Below, piece after piece: positions 1 through 6,852 of a DNA stretch of 64,000 bases; position 1 is the first letter of the stretch, and each line of letters begins with the position of its first letter. Source of the DNA: Macrococcoides bohemicum (lineage in GTDB: Bacteria > Bacillota > Bacilli > Staphylococcales > Staphylococcaceae); assembly GCF_003259675.1 (NCBI RefSeq), contig NZ_PZJG01000001.1, forward strand, positions 1-64,000, given 5' to 3'. The position numbers and the translations under genes were made by a program. Below the pieces are notes generated by a model. The model was not told the DNA's origin. It saw only the letters and a program-made list of their open reading frames with translations, and ran no database searches.

Positions 1-47
1 GACTTGTAATCAGTAGGTTGAGGGTTCAAGTCCTTTTTCCGGCACCA
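1..47 (+). tRNA. tRNA-Thr(TGT), 5' part outside window
   Basis: Anticodon arm through encoded CCA of a tRNA whose remaining bases are identical to the complete tRNA-Thr at 1347-1422. The 5' half lies before the window. It is the first visible member of a long tRNA array. Confidence 0.9.
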
Positions 48-54
48 TTTCTTT

Positions 55-127
55 GAGCCATTAGCTCAGTTGGTAGAGCATTTGACTTTTAATCAAAGGG
101 TCAGAGGTTCGAATCCTCTATGGCTCA
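55..127 (+). tRNA. tRNA-Lys(TTT)
   Basis: Complete cloverleaf with acceptor arms GAGCCAT/ATGGCTC, anticodon loop CTTTTAA and discriminator A. The 3' CCA is not encoded. Confidence 0.95.
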
Positions 128-152
128 TCTTTTTTAATAAATATTATTTTGC

Positions 153-236
153 GCGGGTGTGGCGGAACTGGCAGACGCACTAGACTTAGGATCTAGCGCC
201 TTTGGCGTGGGGGTTCGACTCCCTTCACCCGCACCA
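153..236 (+). tRNA. tRNA-Leu(TAG)
   Basis: Class II tRNA with a long variable arm, anticodon TAG in the loop flanked by CTAGA/TCTAG, and encoded CCA. Confidence 0.95.
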
Positions 237-240
237 TATT

Positions 241-315
241 GCGAAAGTAGTTCAGTGGTAGAATACAACCTTGCCAAGGTTGGGGTCGCGGGTTCGAATC
301 CCGTCTTTCGCTCCA
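241..315 (+). tRNA. tRNA-Gly(GCC)
   Basis: Anticodon loop TTGCCAA, canonical GGTTCGAATCC T-arm and encoded CCA. This is an ordinary translational glycine tRNA, unlike the one at 1860-1934. Confidence 0.95.
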
Positions 316-356
316 TTAATTCTATCGTAATAATTATGGCTTTTATTATTTAAAAA

Positions 357-445
357 GCCGGGGTGGCGGAACTGGCAGACGCACAGGACTTAAAATCCTG
401 CGGTAAGTGATTACCGTACCGGTTCGATTCCGGTCCTCGGCACCA
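357..445 (+). tRNA. tRNA-Leu(TAA)
   Basis: Class II tRNA, anticodon loop CTTAAAA, long variable arm, encoded CCA. Confidence 0.95.
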
Positions 446-448
446 TTA

Positions 449-525
449 GCGCCCGTAGCTCAATTGGATAGAGCGTTTGACTACGGATCAAAAGGTTAGG
501 GGTTCGACTCCTCTCGGGCGCGCCA
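449..525 (+). tRNA. tRNA-Arg(ACG)
   Basis: Anticodon loop CTACGGA, acceptor GCGCCCG/CGGGCGC, discriminator G, encoded CCA. A34 is normally deaminated to inosine by TadA. Confidence 0.95.
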
Positions 526-544
526 TTATTTTAATTACTAGCTA

Positions 545-618
545 CGGGAAGTAGCTCAGCTTGGTAGAGCACTTGGTTTGGGACCAAGGGGTCGCAGGTT
601 CGAATCCTGTCTTCCCGA
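545..618 (+). tRNA. tRNA-Pro(TGG)
   Basis: Anticodon loop TTTGGGA, acceptor CGGGAAG/CTTCCCG, discriminator A, no encoded CCA. Confidence 0.95.
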
Positions 619-640
619 TTTGCTTTAAAAGCTTTAATAT

Positions 641-716
641 GGGGGCTTAGCTCAGCTGGGAGAGCGCCTGCTTTGCACGCAGGAGGTCAGCGGTTCGATC
701 CCGCTAGTCTCCACCA
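641..716 (+). tRNA. tRNA-Ala(TGC)
   Basis: Anticodon loop TTTGCAC between CTGC and GCAG arms, encoded CCA. The acceptor stem has two G-U pairs. Confidence 0.95.
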
Positions 717-736
717 TATTAACTAAATATTATTTC

Positions 737-810
737 GGCGGCGTAGCTCAGCTGGCTAGAGCGTACGGTTCATACCCGTGAGGTCGGGGGTTCGATCCCC
801 TCTGCCGCCA
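737..810 (+). tRNA. tRNA-Met(CAT), elongator
   Basis: Anticodon loop TTCATAC, paired acceptor GGCGGCG, no encoded CCA. The paired first base marks it as elongator rather than initiator, and its place after Ala matches Bacillus tRNA clusters. Confidence 0.9.
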
Positions 811-849
811 CTATCTTTTTTAAAACTTAATGTGTACTTTTAGGATTTA

Positions 850-923
850 GGACCTTTAGCTCAGTTGGTTAGAGCAAACGGCTCATAACCGTTGGGTCGC
901 AGGTTCGAGTCCTGCAAGGTCCA
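850..923 (+). tRNA. tRNA-Ile2(CAT)
   Basis: Anticodon loop CTCATAA with acceptor GGACCTT/AAGGTCC. The sequence closely resembles the Bacillus isoacceptor whose C34 becomes lysidine (TilS) to read AUA. Scanners that look only at the anticodon will call it Met. Confidence 0.85.
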
Positions 924-943
924 TTTAATTATTTTTATATAAT

Positions 944-1036
944 GGAGGAATACCCAAGTCCGGCTGAAGGGATCGGTCTTGAAAACCGACAGGGGCTTAA
1001 CGGCTCGCGGGGGTTCGAATCCCTCTTCCTCCGCCA
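944..1036 (+). tRNA. tRNA-Ser(TGA)
   Basis: Class II tRNA, anticodon loop CTTGAAA, extended variable arm, discriminator G, encoded CCA. Confidence 0.95.
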
Positions 1037-1092
1037 TTATTTTTTACTTCAGCAAAATAAAATAAAAAAGATTTTCAATTATTTATTATTAT

Positions 1093-1166
<74 letters not shown>

Positions 1167-1174
1167 TTATTAGT

Positions 1175-1250
1175 GGTCCCGTGGTGTAGCGGTTAACATG
1201 CCTGCCTGTCACGCAGGAGATCGCGGGTTCGATTCCCGTCGGGACCGCCA
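1175..1250 (+). tRNA. tRNA-Asp(GTC)
   Basis: Anticodon loop CTGTCAC, encoded CCA; identical to the copy at 52177-52252. Confidence 0.95.
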
Positions 1251-1257
1251 TTTGTAT

Positions 1258-1330
1258 GGCTCAGTAGCTCAGTCGGTAGAGCAATGGATTGAAAATCCAT
1301 GTGTCGGCGGTTCGATTCCGTCCTGAGCCA
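1258..1330 (+). tRNA. tRNA-Phe(GAA)
   Basis: Anticodon loop TTGAAAA, acceptor GGCTCAG/CTGAGCC, no encoded CCA; identical to the copy at 52257-52329. Confidence 0.95.
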
Positions 1331-1346
1331 TCTTTTTTATTATTCT

Positions 1347-1422
<76 letters not shown>

Positions 1423-1426
1423 TCTT

Positions 1427-1510
1427 GGAGGGGTAGCGAAGTGGCTAAACGCGGCGGACTGTAAATCCGCTCCTTCGGGTTCGGCAGTTCGAATCTGCCC
1501 CCCTCCACCA
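1427..1510 (+). tRNA. tRNA-Tyr(GTA)
   Basis: Class II tRNA, anticodon loop CTGTAAA, long variable arm, encoded CCA. Confidence 0.95.
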
Positions 1511-1530
1511 TTTTTTATTTGTTTATTTTT

Positions 1531-1604
1531 AGGGGCATAGTTCAACGGTAGAATAGAGGTCTCCAAAACCTTTGATGTGGGTTCGATTCCTACTGCCCCT
1601 GCCA
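1531..1604 (+). tRNA. tRNA-Trp(CCA)
   Basis: Anticodon loop CTCCAAA, acceptor AGGGGCA, discriminator G, encoded CCA. Confidence 0.95.
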
Positions 1605-1605
1605 T

Positions 1606-1679
1606 GGCGATTGTGGCGAAGTGGTTAACGCATCGGATTGTGGTTCCGACACTCGTGGGTTCGATTCCCATCAGTCGCC
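1606..1679 (+). tRNA. tRNA-His(GTG)
   Basis: Anticodon GTG; the extra G at position -1 pairs with C73, the histidine identity element. No encoded CCA, and one base in the variable region differs from the copy at 52351-52427. Confidence 0.95.
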
Positions 1680-1696
1680 CTTAATTTTTTTAATAT

Positions 1697-1768
1697 TGGG
1701 CTATAGCCAAGCGGTAAGGCAACGGACTTTGACTCCGTCACTCGTTGGTTCGAATCCAGCTAGCCCAG
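1697..1768 (+). tRNA. tRNA-Gln(TTG)
   Basis: Anticodon loop CTTTGAC, acceptor TGGGCTA/TAGCCCA, discriminator G, no encoded CCA. Confidence 0.95.
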
Positions 1769-1773
1769 CTTTA

Positions 1774-1847
<74 letters not shown>

Positions 1848-1859
1848 TTATTTATATAT

Positions 1860-1934
1860 GCGGGAGTATTTCAACTTTTAGAATACGGACCTTCCTGGTT
1901 CGAGATGTAGGTGTAAGTCCTACCTTCCGCTCCA
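1860..1934 (+). tRNA. Atypical tRNA-Gly(TCC), probably for cell-wall glycine bridges
   Basis: The acceptor stem (GCGGGAG/CTTCCGC) and anticodon loop CTTCCTG (TCC) are intact and CCA is encoded. The D-loop, however, reads AACTTTTA with no G18G19, and the T-loop is TGTAAGT instead of TTCGAAT. These are the substitutions described for staphylococcal non-proteinogenic tRNA-Gly, which donate glycine to Fem peptidyltransferases and bind EF-Tu poorly. The anticodon stem CGGAC/GTTCG needs a G-U pair. The wall-synthesis role is inferred from those hallmarks. Confidence 0.8.
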
Positions 1935-1943
1935 TTTTTTATT

Positions 1944-1971
1944 AAGCTGCATGATGCATGCTTATTTTTTT
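1944..1971 (+). terminator. Terminator of the tRNA array
   Basis: A TGCA/TGCA stem with outer AAGC/GCTT, one bulge, followed by seven T. It closes the array directly after the atypical tRNA-Gly. Confidence 0.75.
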
Positions 1972-2008
1972 CGTAGAATTTATGTGATAAATAGAGACAA
2001 AAAAAGAA

Positions 2009-2032
2009 CTACAGAAAGGATTCTGTAGTTAA
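2009..2032. repeat. Perfect hairpin, 10-bp arms
   Basis: AACTACAGAA and TTCTGTAGTT flank a four-base loop in the 267-bp stretch between the tRNA array and tRNA-Leu(CAA). No T-run follows, so it is not an obvious terminator. I see no ORF in this stretch. Confidence 0.5.
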
Positions 2033-2149
2033 AAGTAATTAAACGAAAATGAAATTTGGTGATAATAAAGTTGACGAGACTTTATTACACGTTCATTATA
2101 ACAGTTCATTTGCTATTTGTGAACAGAGATTGAAAATAGGATGAAATTC

Positions 2150-2178
2150 TTGACCATAATTTTTTTAAGTATTATACT
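2150..2178 (+). promoter_or_regulatory. SigA promoter of tRNA-Leu(CAA)
   Basis: TTGACC, 17-bp spacer, TATACT; predicted start about 17 bases before the tRNA. This makes the last tRNA a separate transcription unit. Confidence 0.75.
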
Positions 2179-2201
2179 TATTAAATAATAAATTTTACTA
2201 A

Positions 2202-2283
2202 GCCACCGTGGCGGAATTGGCAGACGCGCCGGACTCAAAATCCGGTTCCTAACGGAGTGTCGGTTCGACCCCGACCGGTGGTA
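2202..2283 (+). tRNA. tRNA-Leu(CAA)
   Basis: Class II tRNA, anticodon loop CTCAAAA, acceptor GCCACCG with a terminal G-U pair, no encoded CCA. It has its own promoter and terminator. Confidence 0.95.
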
Positions 2284-2288
2284 CTAAT

Positions 2289-2322
2289 GTCCCTTTAACT
2301 TTTAGTTAGAGGGACTTTTTTT
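2289..2322 (+). terminator. Terminator of tRNA-Leu(CAA)
   Basis: GTCCCTTTAAC stem with GTTAGAGGGAC (one wobble) followed by seven T. Confidence 0.85.
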
Positions 2323-2334
2323 ATTTTAGATACC

Positions 2335-2373
2335 TGAACAATTCCGGATACTTGGAGTATCTGGAATTGTTCA
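2335..2373. repeat. Long inverted repeat upstream of the GNAT gene
   Basis: Two 18-base arms with one G-T wobble and a three-base loop, 41 bases before the acetyltransferase start. No T-run follows. It could be an operator, an mRNA 5' stem-loop or a small repeat element. Confidence 0.6.
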
Positions 2374-2413
2374 ATATAATAGCAACAGACAGACTTATGA
2401 AAGTAGGATAAAT

Positions 2414-3106
2414 ATGAGATACAACGAATACAATCAACCAGTAGGAGATTTGATTGAAGATTACTCCCCTGGAATACTTCCTAACATACAATCAATCATA
2501 GGAAAGACTGTCACTATAGAAAAAATTAATATTAAGCACTGTGATGATCTATATGAAATATACGGTGCATCATCAGAACCAGAACATCTTACATATATGC
2601 CGATTCAAAGATTTGAGAGTAAATTAGAATTTAAAGATTATTTAATACAGTTAATAGCTTCTGTTGATCCTTACTATTTAACGATTATCGACAATCAAAC
2701 ACAAAAAGCAGTAGGGACATTCTCTCTAATGCGTATAGACAACCTGAATAGGGTCATTGAAATGGGATGGATTGTGTATTCTCCATTATTAAAACGCAGC
2801 AGAGAGGCTACAGAAGCGCAATATTTAGTTATGAAGTACGTATTTGAAAACTTGCAGTACCGACGCTATGAATGGAAATGTGATAGCTTAAATGAAGCTT
2901 CTAATAAATCAGCAACACGATTAGGCTTTACGTTTGAAGGCACATTTAGACAAGCTACTGTTTATAAAGGACGTAACCGTGATACAAATTGGTTTTCAAT
3001 TATCGATAAAGAATGGCTAGCCAATAAATTGAAATTAGAGTCGTGGTTAGATGATAGTAACTTTGATAGCAATGAAAATCAATTAAAATCATTAAGCGAA
3101 ATGTAA
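2414..3106 (+). CDS. GNAT family N-acetyltransferase, RimJ/RimL-like
   Basis: 230-residue cytoplasmic protein, predicted to transfer acetyl from acetyl-CoA to an amine. Residues about 32-200 fit the RimJ/RimL-type GNAT fold, including a strand VGTFSLMRI near 100-107 and the typical NEASNKSATRLGFTFEG segment (about 160-176). A 30-residue N-terminal extension and an acidic tail (about 210-230) lie outside the fold. The Shine-Dalgarno is weak (AGGAT). It stands alone between the tRNA terminator and the PH-domain gene and follows a long hairpin. The substrate (small molecule, antibiotic or protein N-terminus) cannot be read from sequence. Confidence 0.85.
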   Translation: MRYNEYNQPVGDLIEDYSPGILPNIQSIIGKTVTIEKINIKHCDDLYEIYGASSEPEHLTYMPIQRFESKLEFKDYLIQLIASVDPYYLTIIDNQTQKAVGTFSLMRIDNLNRVIEMGWIVYSPLLKRSREATEAQYLVMKYVFENLQYRRYEWKCDSLNEASNKSATRLGFTFEGTFRQATVYKGRNRDTNWFSIIDKEWLANKLKLESWLDDSNFDSNENQLKSLSEM

Positions 3107-3182
3107 CCGGCACATACTCATTCATATTAATACCAATTCTATTTTGTTATATTGGAACTATAAACAATAAGGAGGAATTATT

Positions 3183-3560
3183 ATGGGATTATTTGATGAA
3201 TTGATGGGTAACTCTAGTGAAAAAAATACAGAGGAAGTTCAAAATGAATTTCAGGATTATTTGCTTGAAGATGAAGTAGTTGAGGCGAGTTTTATTCTTA
3301 TTCGGGATTTGTTTGTGTTCACGAATAAACGTATCTTAATCGTTGATAAACAAGGGTTCTCAGGTAAGAAGATTGAGTTTATTACAATTCCTTATAAAAA
3401 TATTCGAGCATTCAGTGTTGAAAATGCAGGTCGATTTGATATCGATGCAGAATTAAAATTATTTGTGGCAGGGATTCAAATGCCTATCGTTAAATTATTT
3501 AATAAAGACACTGATATTGTGAAATTACAAAAATTAATAGCGATGAGATTACTTAATTAA
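3183..3560 (+). CDS. Bacterial pleckstrin-homology domain protein
   Basis: 125-residue soluble protein with no signal or membrane segment. Residues about 25-122 match the bacterial PH family (PF08000 type): a strand pattern around DLFVFTNKRILIVDKQG, then ITIPYKNIRAFSVENAGRFD, then a C-terminal helix. A strong ribosome site AAGGAGG precedes the ATG. It is a single-gene unit with a terminator immediately after. Bacterial PH proteins form rings and are often stress-linked, but the binding partner here is unknown. Confidence 0.8.
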   Translation: MGLFDELMGNSSEKNTEEVQNEFQDYLLEDEVVEASFILIRDLFVFTNKRILIVDKQGFSGKKIEFITIPYKNIRAFSVENAGRFDIDAELKLFVAGIQMPIVKLFNKDTDIVKLQKLIAMRLLN

Positions 3561-3563
3561 TCA

Positions 3564-3607
3564 AAGCCCGCAGATTATAATTATTAATCTGTGGGCTTGC
3601 TTTTTTT
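3564..3607 (+). terminator. Terminator after PH-domain gene
   Basis: A 14-bp stem AAGCCCGCAGATTA with TAATCTGTGGGCTT (one wobble) followed by GCTTTTTTT. Confidence 0.9.
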
Positions 3608-3751
3608 GTATCAACTTTTATTAGAGTTATTAAGCATTGTTATTAAATTTAATGATAAAAATATAATTATTATTATCTAACAATAAAGTGTAAAATTACT
3701 TGTGAATATTTTAAGAAAGTAATACATTGTATTTACATTGGAGGTGCATAA

Positions 3752-3837
3752 ATGGTTAAATCTAGCACGATTACTTTGACATTGATAAAGAATTAAAAGA
3801 AAATACGAGAATGGAACAAATGACGTATGATTATTAG
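3752..3837 (+). pseudogene. Frameshifted small ORF
   Basis: A GGAGGTG ribosome site, six bases before an ATG, opens a frame that ends after 14 codons (3796). A one-base shift near residue 4 continues instead as a 23-residue frame beginning HDYFDIDKELKEN and ending at 3837, just before a hairpin terminator. A good start signal on a broken frame suggests a recently inactivated small gene or a sequencing error. No family is recognised. Confidence 0.35.
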
Positions 3838-3840
3838 AAA

Positions 3841-3877
3841 AACCAAACATCTCATTAATGAGATGCTTGGTTTTTTT
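3841..3877. terminator. Bidirectional terminator
   Basis: Stem AACCAA-CATCTCA / TGAGATG-TTGGTT with a single internal mismatch and T-run on the plus strand. It overlaps the stop codon of the convergent transporter gene. Confidence 0.8.
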
Positions 3878-4766
3878 CTTTTGTATTTAATATAGATATG
3901 AATAGCACGACACCGAGTATAATAATCATTCCAGCACATTGGATGATATCAAATGGTTGTTTCAGCCAGACAATACTGAGGATAACTGCTGTTAATGGTT
4001 CAATACATCCGAGTAGTGCAGTAAGTTGTGGATCGATATATTTTACGCTGAGTAGATATAGGAAGAAGGCTAGCGCGGTTCCAACGATGATAACGAATAT
4101 GAGATAGACGTTAAACATTACACCATATGACAATGGATTTATCTGCCAGTGTCTATTGAATAGACTGATAAACAAACCAGCTATAAGCATCGCCCATCCG
4201 ATAATGACAAGTGGTGTATTACGGACAAAGAGTCTTCCGGCATACATTGTATAGAACGCTGCTGCGATTGCTGATAATAATCCCCAGATAATTGCTGCTG
4301 GAGGTACGACAACATTGTTAATATTACCACTCGTGAGCAATAGGAATGTTCCGAATGAGGATACGAGTATAATAATCAGATCTATTGCTCTAAACTCTGT
4401 CTTACGTGTAATAAGCAGGAAAGTCAGGATGACAATCGGCGCTAAGTATTGTAAGAGTGTAGCTACTGCTGCATTACCCGCTTCTATTGATGCTAGAAAT
4501 GTATACTGTACCGCGAGCATTCCAAATAATGAGTAAATCACAAGCTGGAAAAAAGTATGTTTATCACGAAATACATTCAGGATATTTTGCTTCCGTATCA
4601 TAGCCAGGCAAAGTAAAAATATGCCGCTTAAGATTAATCTAATGGTAATAAACCAGTCAAGTGGTATGCTATAGCCTTGAAAGATTTGCTGGGATACTGT
4701 TCCGCCGACACCCCAGAATATTGACCCTAAGGTGACAAACATAATCCCTTTTAATTTATTATTCAT
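3855..4766 (-). CDS. EamA/DMT family transporter
   Basis: Integral membrane protein of about 303 residues with ten hydrophobic segments arranged as two EamA repeats (roughly 5-140 and 150-295), as in drug/metabolite transporters of the YicL/RhaT group. It probably exports or imports a small metabolite; the substrate is not predictable. An upstream in-frame ATG at 4787 exists, but the AAGGAGTG ribosome site lies inside that extension and is correctly spaced for the ATG at 4766, which I chose. The last codons lie within a bidirectional terminator. Divergent from the J-domain gene. Confidence 0.85.
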   Translation of the reverse strand: MNNKLKGIMFVTLGSIFWGVGGTVSQQIFQGYSIPLDWFITIRLILSGIFLLCLAMIRKQNILNVFRDKHTFFQLVIYSLFGMLAVQYTFLASIEAGNAAVATLLQYLAPIVILTFLLITRKTEFRAIDLIIILVSSFGTFLLLTSGNINNVVVPPAAIIWGLLSAIAAAFYTMYAGRLFVRNTPLVIIGWAMLIAGLFISLFNRHWQINPLSYGVMFNVYLIFVIIVGTALAFFLYLLSVKYIDPQLTALLGCIEPLTAVILSIVWLKQPFDIIQCAGMIIILGVVLFISILNTKEKNQASH

Positions 4767-4945
4767 CACTTCACTCCTTTCAAGCATTATATTGATTATA
4801 AATTTCCATATATAAGAATGTCAATATGACGTGAACGTTGTTTCTTTTGTGTGGACAATTTTTGATTTACAGTATTAACTTTGTTATGCATAATAATTAA
4901 TAAATATATTTGAAATGTACCGTGTATTGAAAGGAGTGATTAAAT

Positions 4946-5761
4946 ATGACTAATGAACTTAATGTGGAGAATAATATAATAATATTTCCAGATATTGATG
5001 GCATAACACAGGAAGTTAAAAAGCTTAAAATAGAGATATCGATGTTAATACTCGAGCGCGATGAACTTTTATTTGTGGAGTGTAAAAATATCGAAACAGC
5101 GTATATGATACATCTCGGATTTTTGGAATATAAAATATTTGAAAAAGAGTGTTTATATTTACGCTTAAAACGGAGGATGGAACTGATTCAGGCGAAGTTA
5201 AATCGTCAGGAGAAAGTAGATTTACCTTTAATTGATGAGCAACTGGATCAGGAGTTTATCATATACAAACATCAACTGGATGAACAGCTGAACAAATTGA
5301 ATAATGCTATTGACTATCAAAAAGGTGAAGCACTGTCAGAAGAAGATTATAAAGCATTAAAAAAGATGTATCGAACAATCGTTAAGTCATTACATCCTGA
5401 TTTAAATAGCGATTTAACCGAGGAGCAGTTAAAGTTATTTCAAAATGCAGTCAGTGCATATGAAAAATGTGACATACTCACAATTGAAATGATATATTTC
5501 ATTATCAATGACACTTCAAATGATAAAAAATTGGATAATAGGTCTGTTCTTGATGGACGTGATAAATTGTGTCAAAAGTTAGAACTGATTAAGCTTGAGA
5601 TTGAACAGATAAAAGCGTCATACCCTTATACGATGAAGTCAATAATAACTGATCAGGATGCAATAGAGAAGAAAAAGACTGAGCTCGAACAAGTATTAAT
5701 TCAGCTGGATGAAGTAATTAAAATATTTGAGCAAAAGATTGATGCATTGCGAGGTGTGTAA
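4946..5761 (+). CDS. J-domain protein (DnaJ-like), no zinc finger
   Basis: 271 residues, cytoplasmic, rich in charged coiled-coil segments (about 20-130 and 200-270). Between them lies a J-domain: SEEDYKALKKMYRTIVKSLHPDL at 131-153, with the HPD tripeptide at 150-152 that stimulates DnaK ATPase. There is no Gly/Phe region, zinc finger or client-binding domain of canonical DnaJ, so it is a class C J-protein. Start supported by GGAGTG. The stop is one base before the ATG of the HIRAN gene, implying a translationally coupled pair. It presumably recruits DnaK to a specific complex; the target is unknown. Confidence 0.75.
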   Translation: MTNELNVENNIIIFPDIDGITQEVKKLKIEISMLILERDELLFVECKNIETAYMIHLGFLEYKIFEKECLYLRLKRRMELIQAKLNRQEKVDLPLIDEQLDQEFIIYKHQLDEQLNKLNNAIDYQKGEALSEEDYKALKKMYRTIVKSLHPDLNSDLTEEQLKLFQNAVSAYEKCDILTIEMIYFIINDTSNDKKLDNRSVLDGRDKLCQKLELIKLEIEQIKASYPYTMKSIITDQDAIEKKKTELEQVLIQLDEVIKIFEQKIDALRGV

Positions 5762-5762
5762 A

Positions 5763-6155
5763 ATGCACGAAATAGATAAACCGAATGACCATGGATTGAT
5801 GCATTTAATCCATAATAAAAATTTAACGGTACCGTTGCCTTTTGCGCGTGAAATCTTTTTATTTGATACTTATATCGCCGGAACATCGCATATTGAGGGT
5901 TTAGAAGAGTTATATGCGTACCTAATGGTTGGTAATCTATTAAATTTTTATAGAGAACCAGATAATCCTTATGATGCACAGGCTATAATGATAAAAAATG
6001 CTGATGGTGTTAAGCTAGGGTATATTCCTAAAGCAGATAATATAATATTTTCGAGGCTGATGGATGCCGGTAAGCTACTTTTTGGTAAAATTTCATCGAA
6101 AAGTATGAACGGAAATTGGGTAAAGATAAAGATAGATATATTTTTAAAAGACTAA
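5763..6155 (+). CDS. HIRAN domain protein
   Basis: 130 residues. Residues about 30-125 read as a HIRAN domain: AGTSHIEG, then a GNLLNFYREPDNPYDAQAI core, then GVKLGYIPKADN and LLFGKISS. In HLTF and related proteins this OB-like fold binds free 3' ends of DNA. Stand-alone bacterial HIRAN proteins are poorly characterised. The frame is open from 5727, but GAGGTGTG precedes the ATG at 5763, which I chose. It follows the J-domain gene immediately; together they suggest chaperone action on a DNA-processing complex (inference). Confidence 0.8.
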   Translation: MHEIDKPNDHGLMHLIHNKNLTVPLPFAREIFLFDTYIAGTSHIEGLEELYAYLMVGNLLNFYREPDNPYDAQAIMIKNADGVKLGYIPKADNIIFSRLMDAGKLLFGKISSKSMNGNWVKIKIDIFLKD

Positions 6156-6185
6156 TGTATTAAAAGATAAAGATTATTATAAAGA

Positions 6186-6458
6186 TTATTTAAGTATGAC
6201 TGTGCGTATTAACCATGAGATATGGGAATTGTTTAGACGTTTAATGGTTAAACTAATGAATAATGGTAACAAGATAATGTCAACTAAAAATCCTAGTACT
6301 GGAATAAAATCAGGTATAAGGTCTATAGGTGACAATGCATAGATGATAGTGATAAGCGCCAATACTTTAGCGAGTATTGGTGTTTCTTTTTTATGTAATG
6401 CGATAAATATTGCTGGTACATCTATTTTTACTTGTTTTGCGCGTTGTTTTATATTCAT
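6186..6458 (-). CDS. DUF1232 (YkvA-type) small membrane protein
   Basis: 90 residues with two hydrophobic helices (about 29-50 and 54-75) around the signature ALSPIDLIPDFIPVLGFLVD, typical of YkvA/DUF1232 proteins. These are inner-membrane proteins of unknown function. Convergent with the HIRAN gene; the 30-bp gap between them holds no clear hairpin. Confidence 0.8.
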   Translation of the reverse strand: MNIKQRAKQVKIDVPAIFIALHKKETPILAKVLALITIIYALSPIDLIPDFIPVLGFLVDIILLPLFISLTIKRLNNSHISWLIRTVILK

Positions 6459-6534
6459 CTTTTAACCTCGATAGTTTTTAGTCATAATATCGAATATAAT
6501 AAAAAGATGCAAATTATAGATAGGACGTGATAAT

Positions 6535-6800
6535 TTGGCTTCAGTAAGAGGGGTGTTATTTGCATTACAGAACATGCATTATGTTAGCGGTCGATGTGTA
6601 TTACGACAGATGAAATAACAAATATATTAATGGAACATATGAAAGGTTCGATGCTGTATGAGCAATACAGTAAATTAAAGATACTGAATCAGATAGATTT
6701 TATTAATCAATATGAATATAGTGATAACAGAGTCGGTTACATCAATGATTATTTGAAGCTTTAGCGGAATCGATTGATGAAGATAGAAGATACCGCTAAA
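6535..6800 (+). pseudogene. Decayed small gene, frame interrupted
   Basis: An AGGACGTG site and TTG at 6535 start a 27-codon frame beginning (M)ASVRGVLFALQ. A second frame (ATG 6594, stop 6764, 56 codons) carries TTDEITNILMEHMKGSM then YSDNRVGYINDYLKL, and a third continues LAESIDEDRRYR. The three frames read best as one protein of roughly 85-90 residues broken by two frameshifts, but a live 56-residue protein from 6594 is possible. No family recognised. This is most of the content of the 394-bp gap 6459-6852. Confidence 0.35.
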
Positions 6801-6810
6801 ATTGGAATAC

Positions 6811-6843
6811 AAAAAATCCCAATGCATCAAAATGCGCATTGGA
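6811..6843 (-). terminator. Terminator of the ClpP-like gene
   Basis: CCAATGCGCAT/ATGCATTGG stem on the minus strand followed by a six-base T-run, ten bases after the stop codon. Confidence 0.85.
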
Positions 6844-6852
6844 ATTTATGAT

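Noticed and set aside
2289-2325. Integration site at the 3' end of tRNA-Leu(CAA)
   Set aside because: No integrase and no repeated tRNA end was found downstream within the window.
5701-5979. Minus-strand frame of 92 codons
   Set aside because: Crosses the J-domain/HIRAN junction in antisense without its own start signal.
3183-6155. PH-domain, J-domain and HIRAN genes as a phage-defence island
   Set aside because: No nuclease, NTPase, integrase or tRNA-end attachment repeat is seen, and base composition matches the surroundings; only the gene pair itself is reported.
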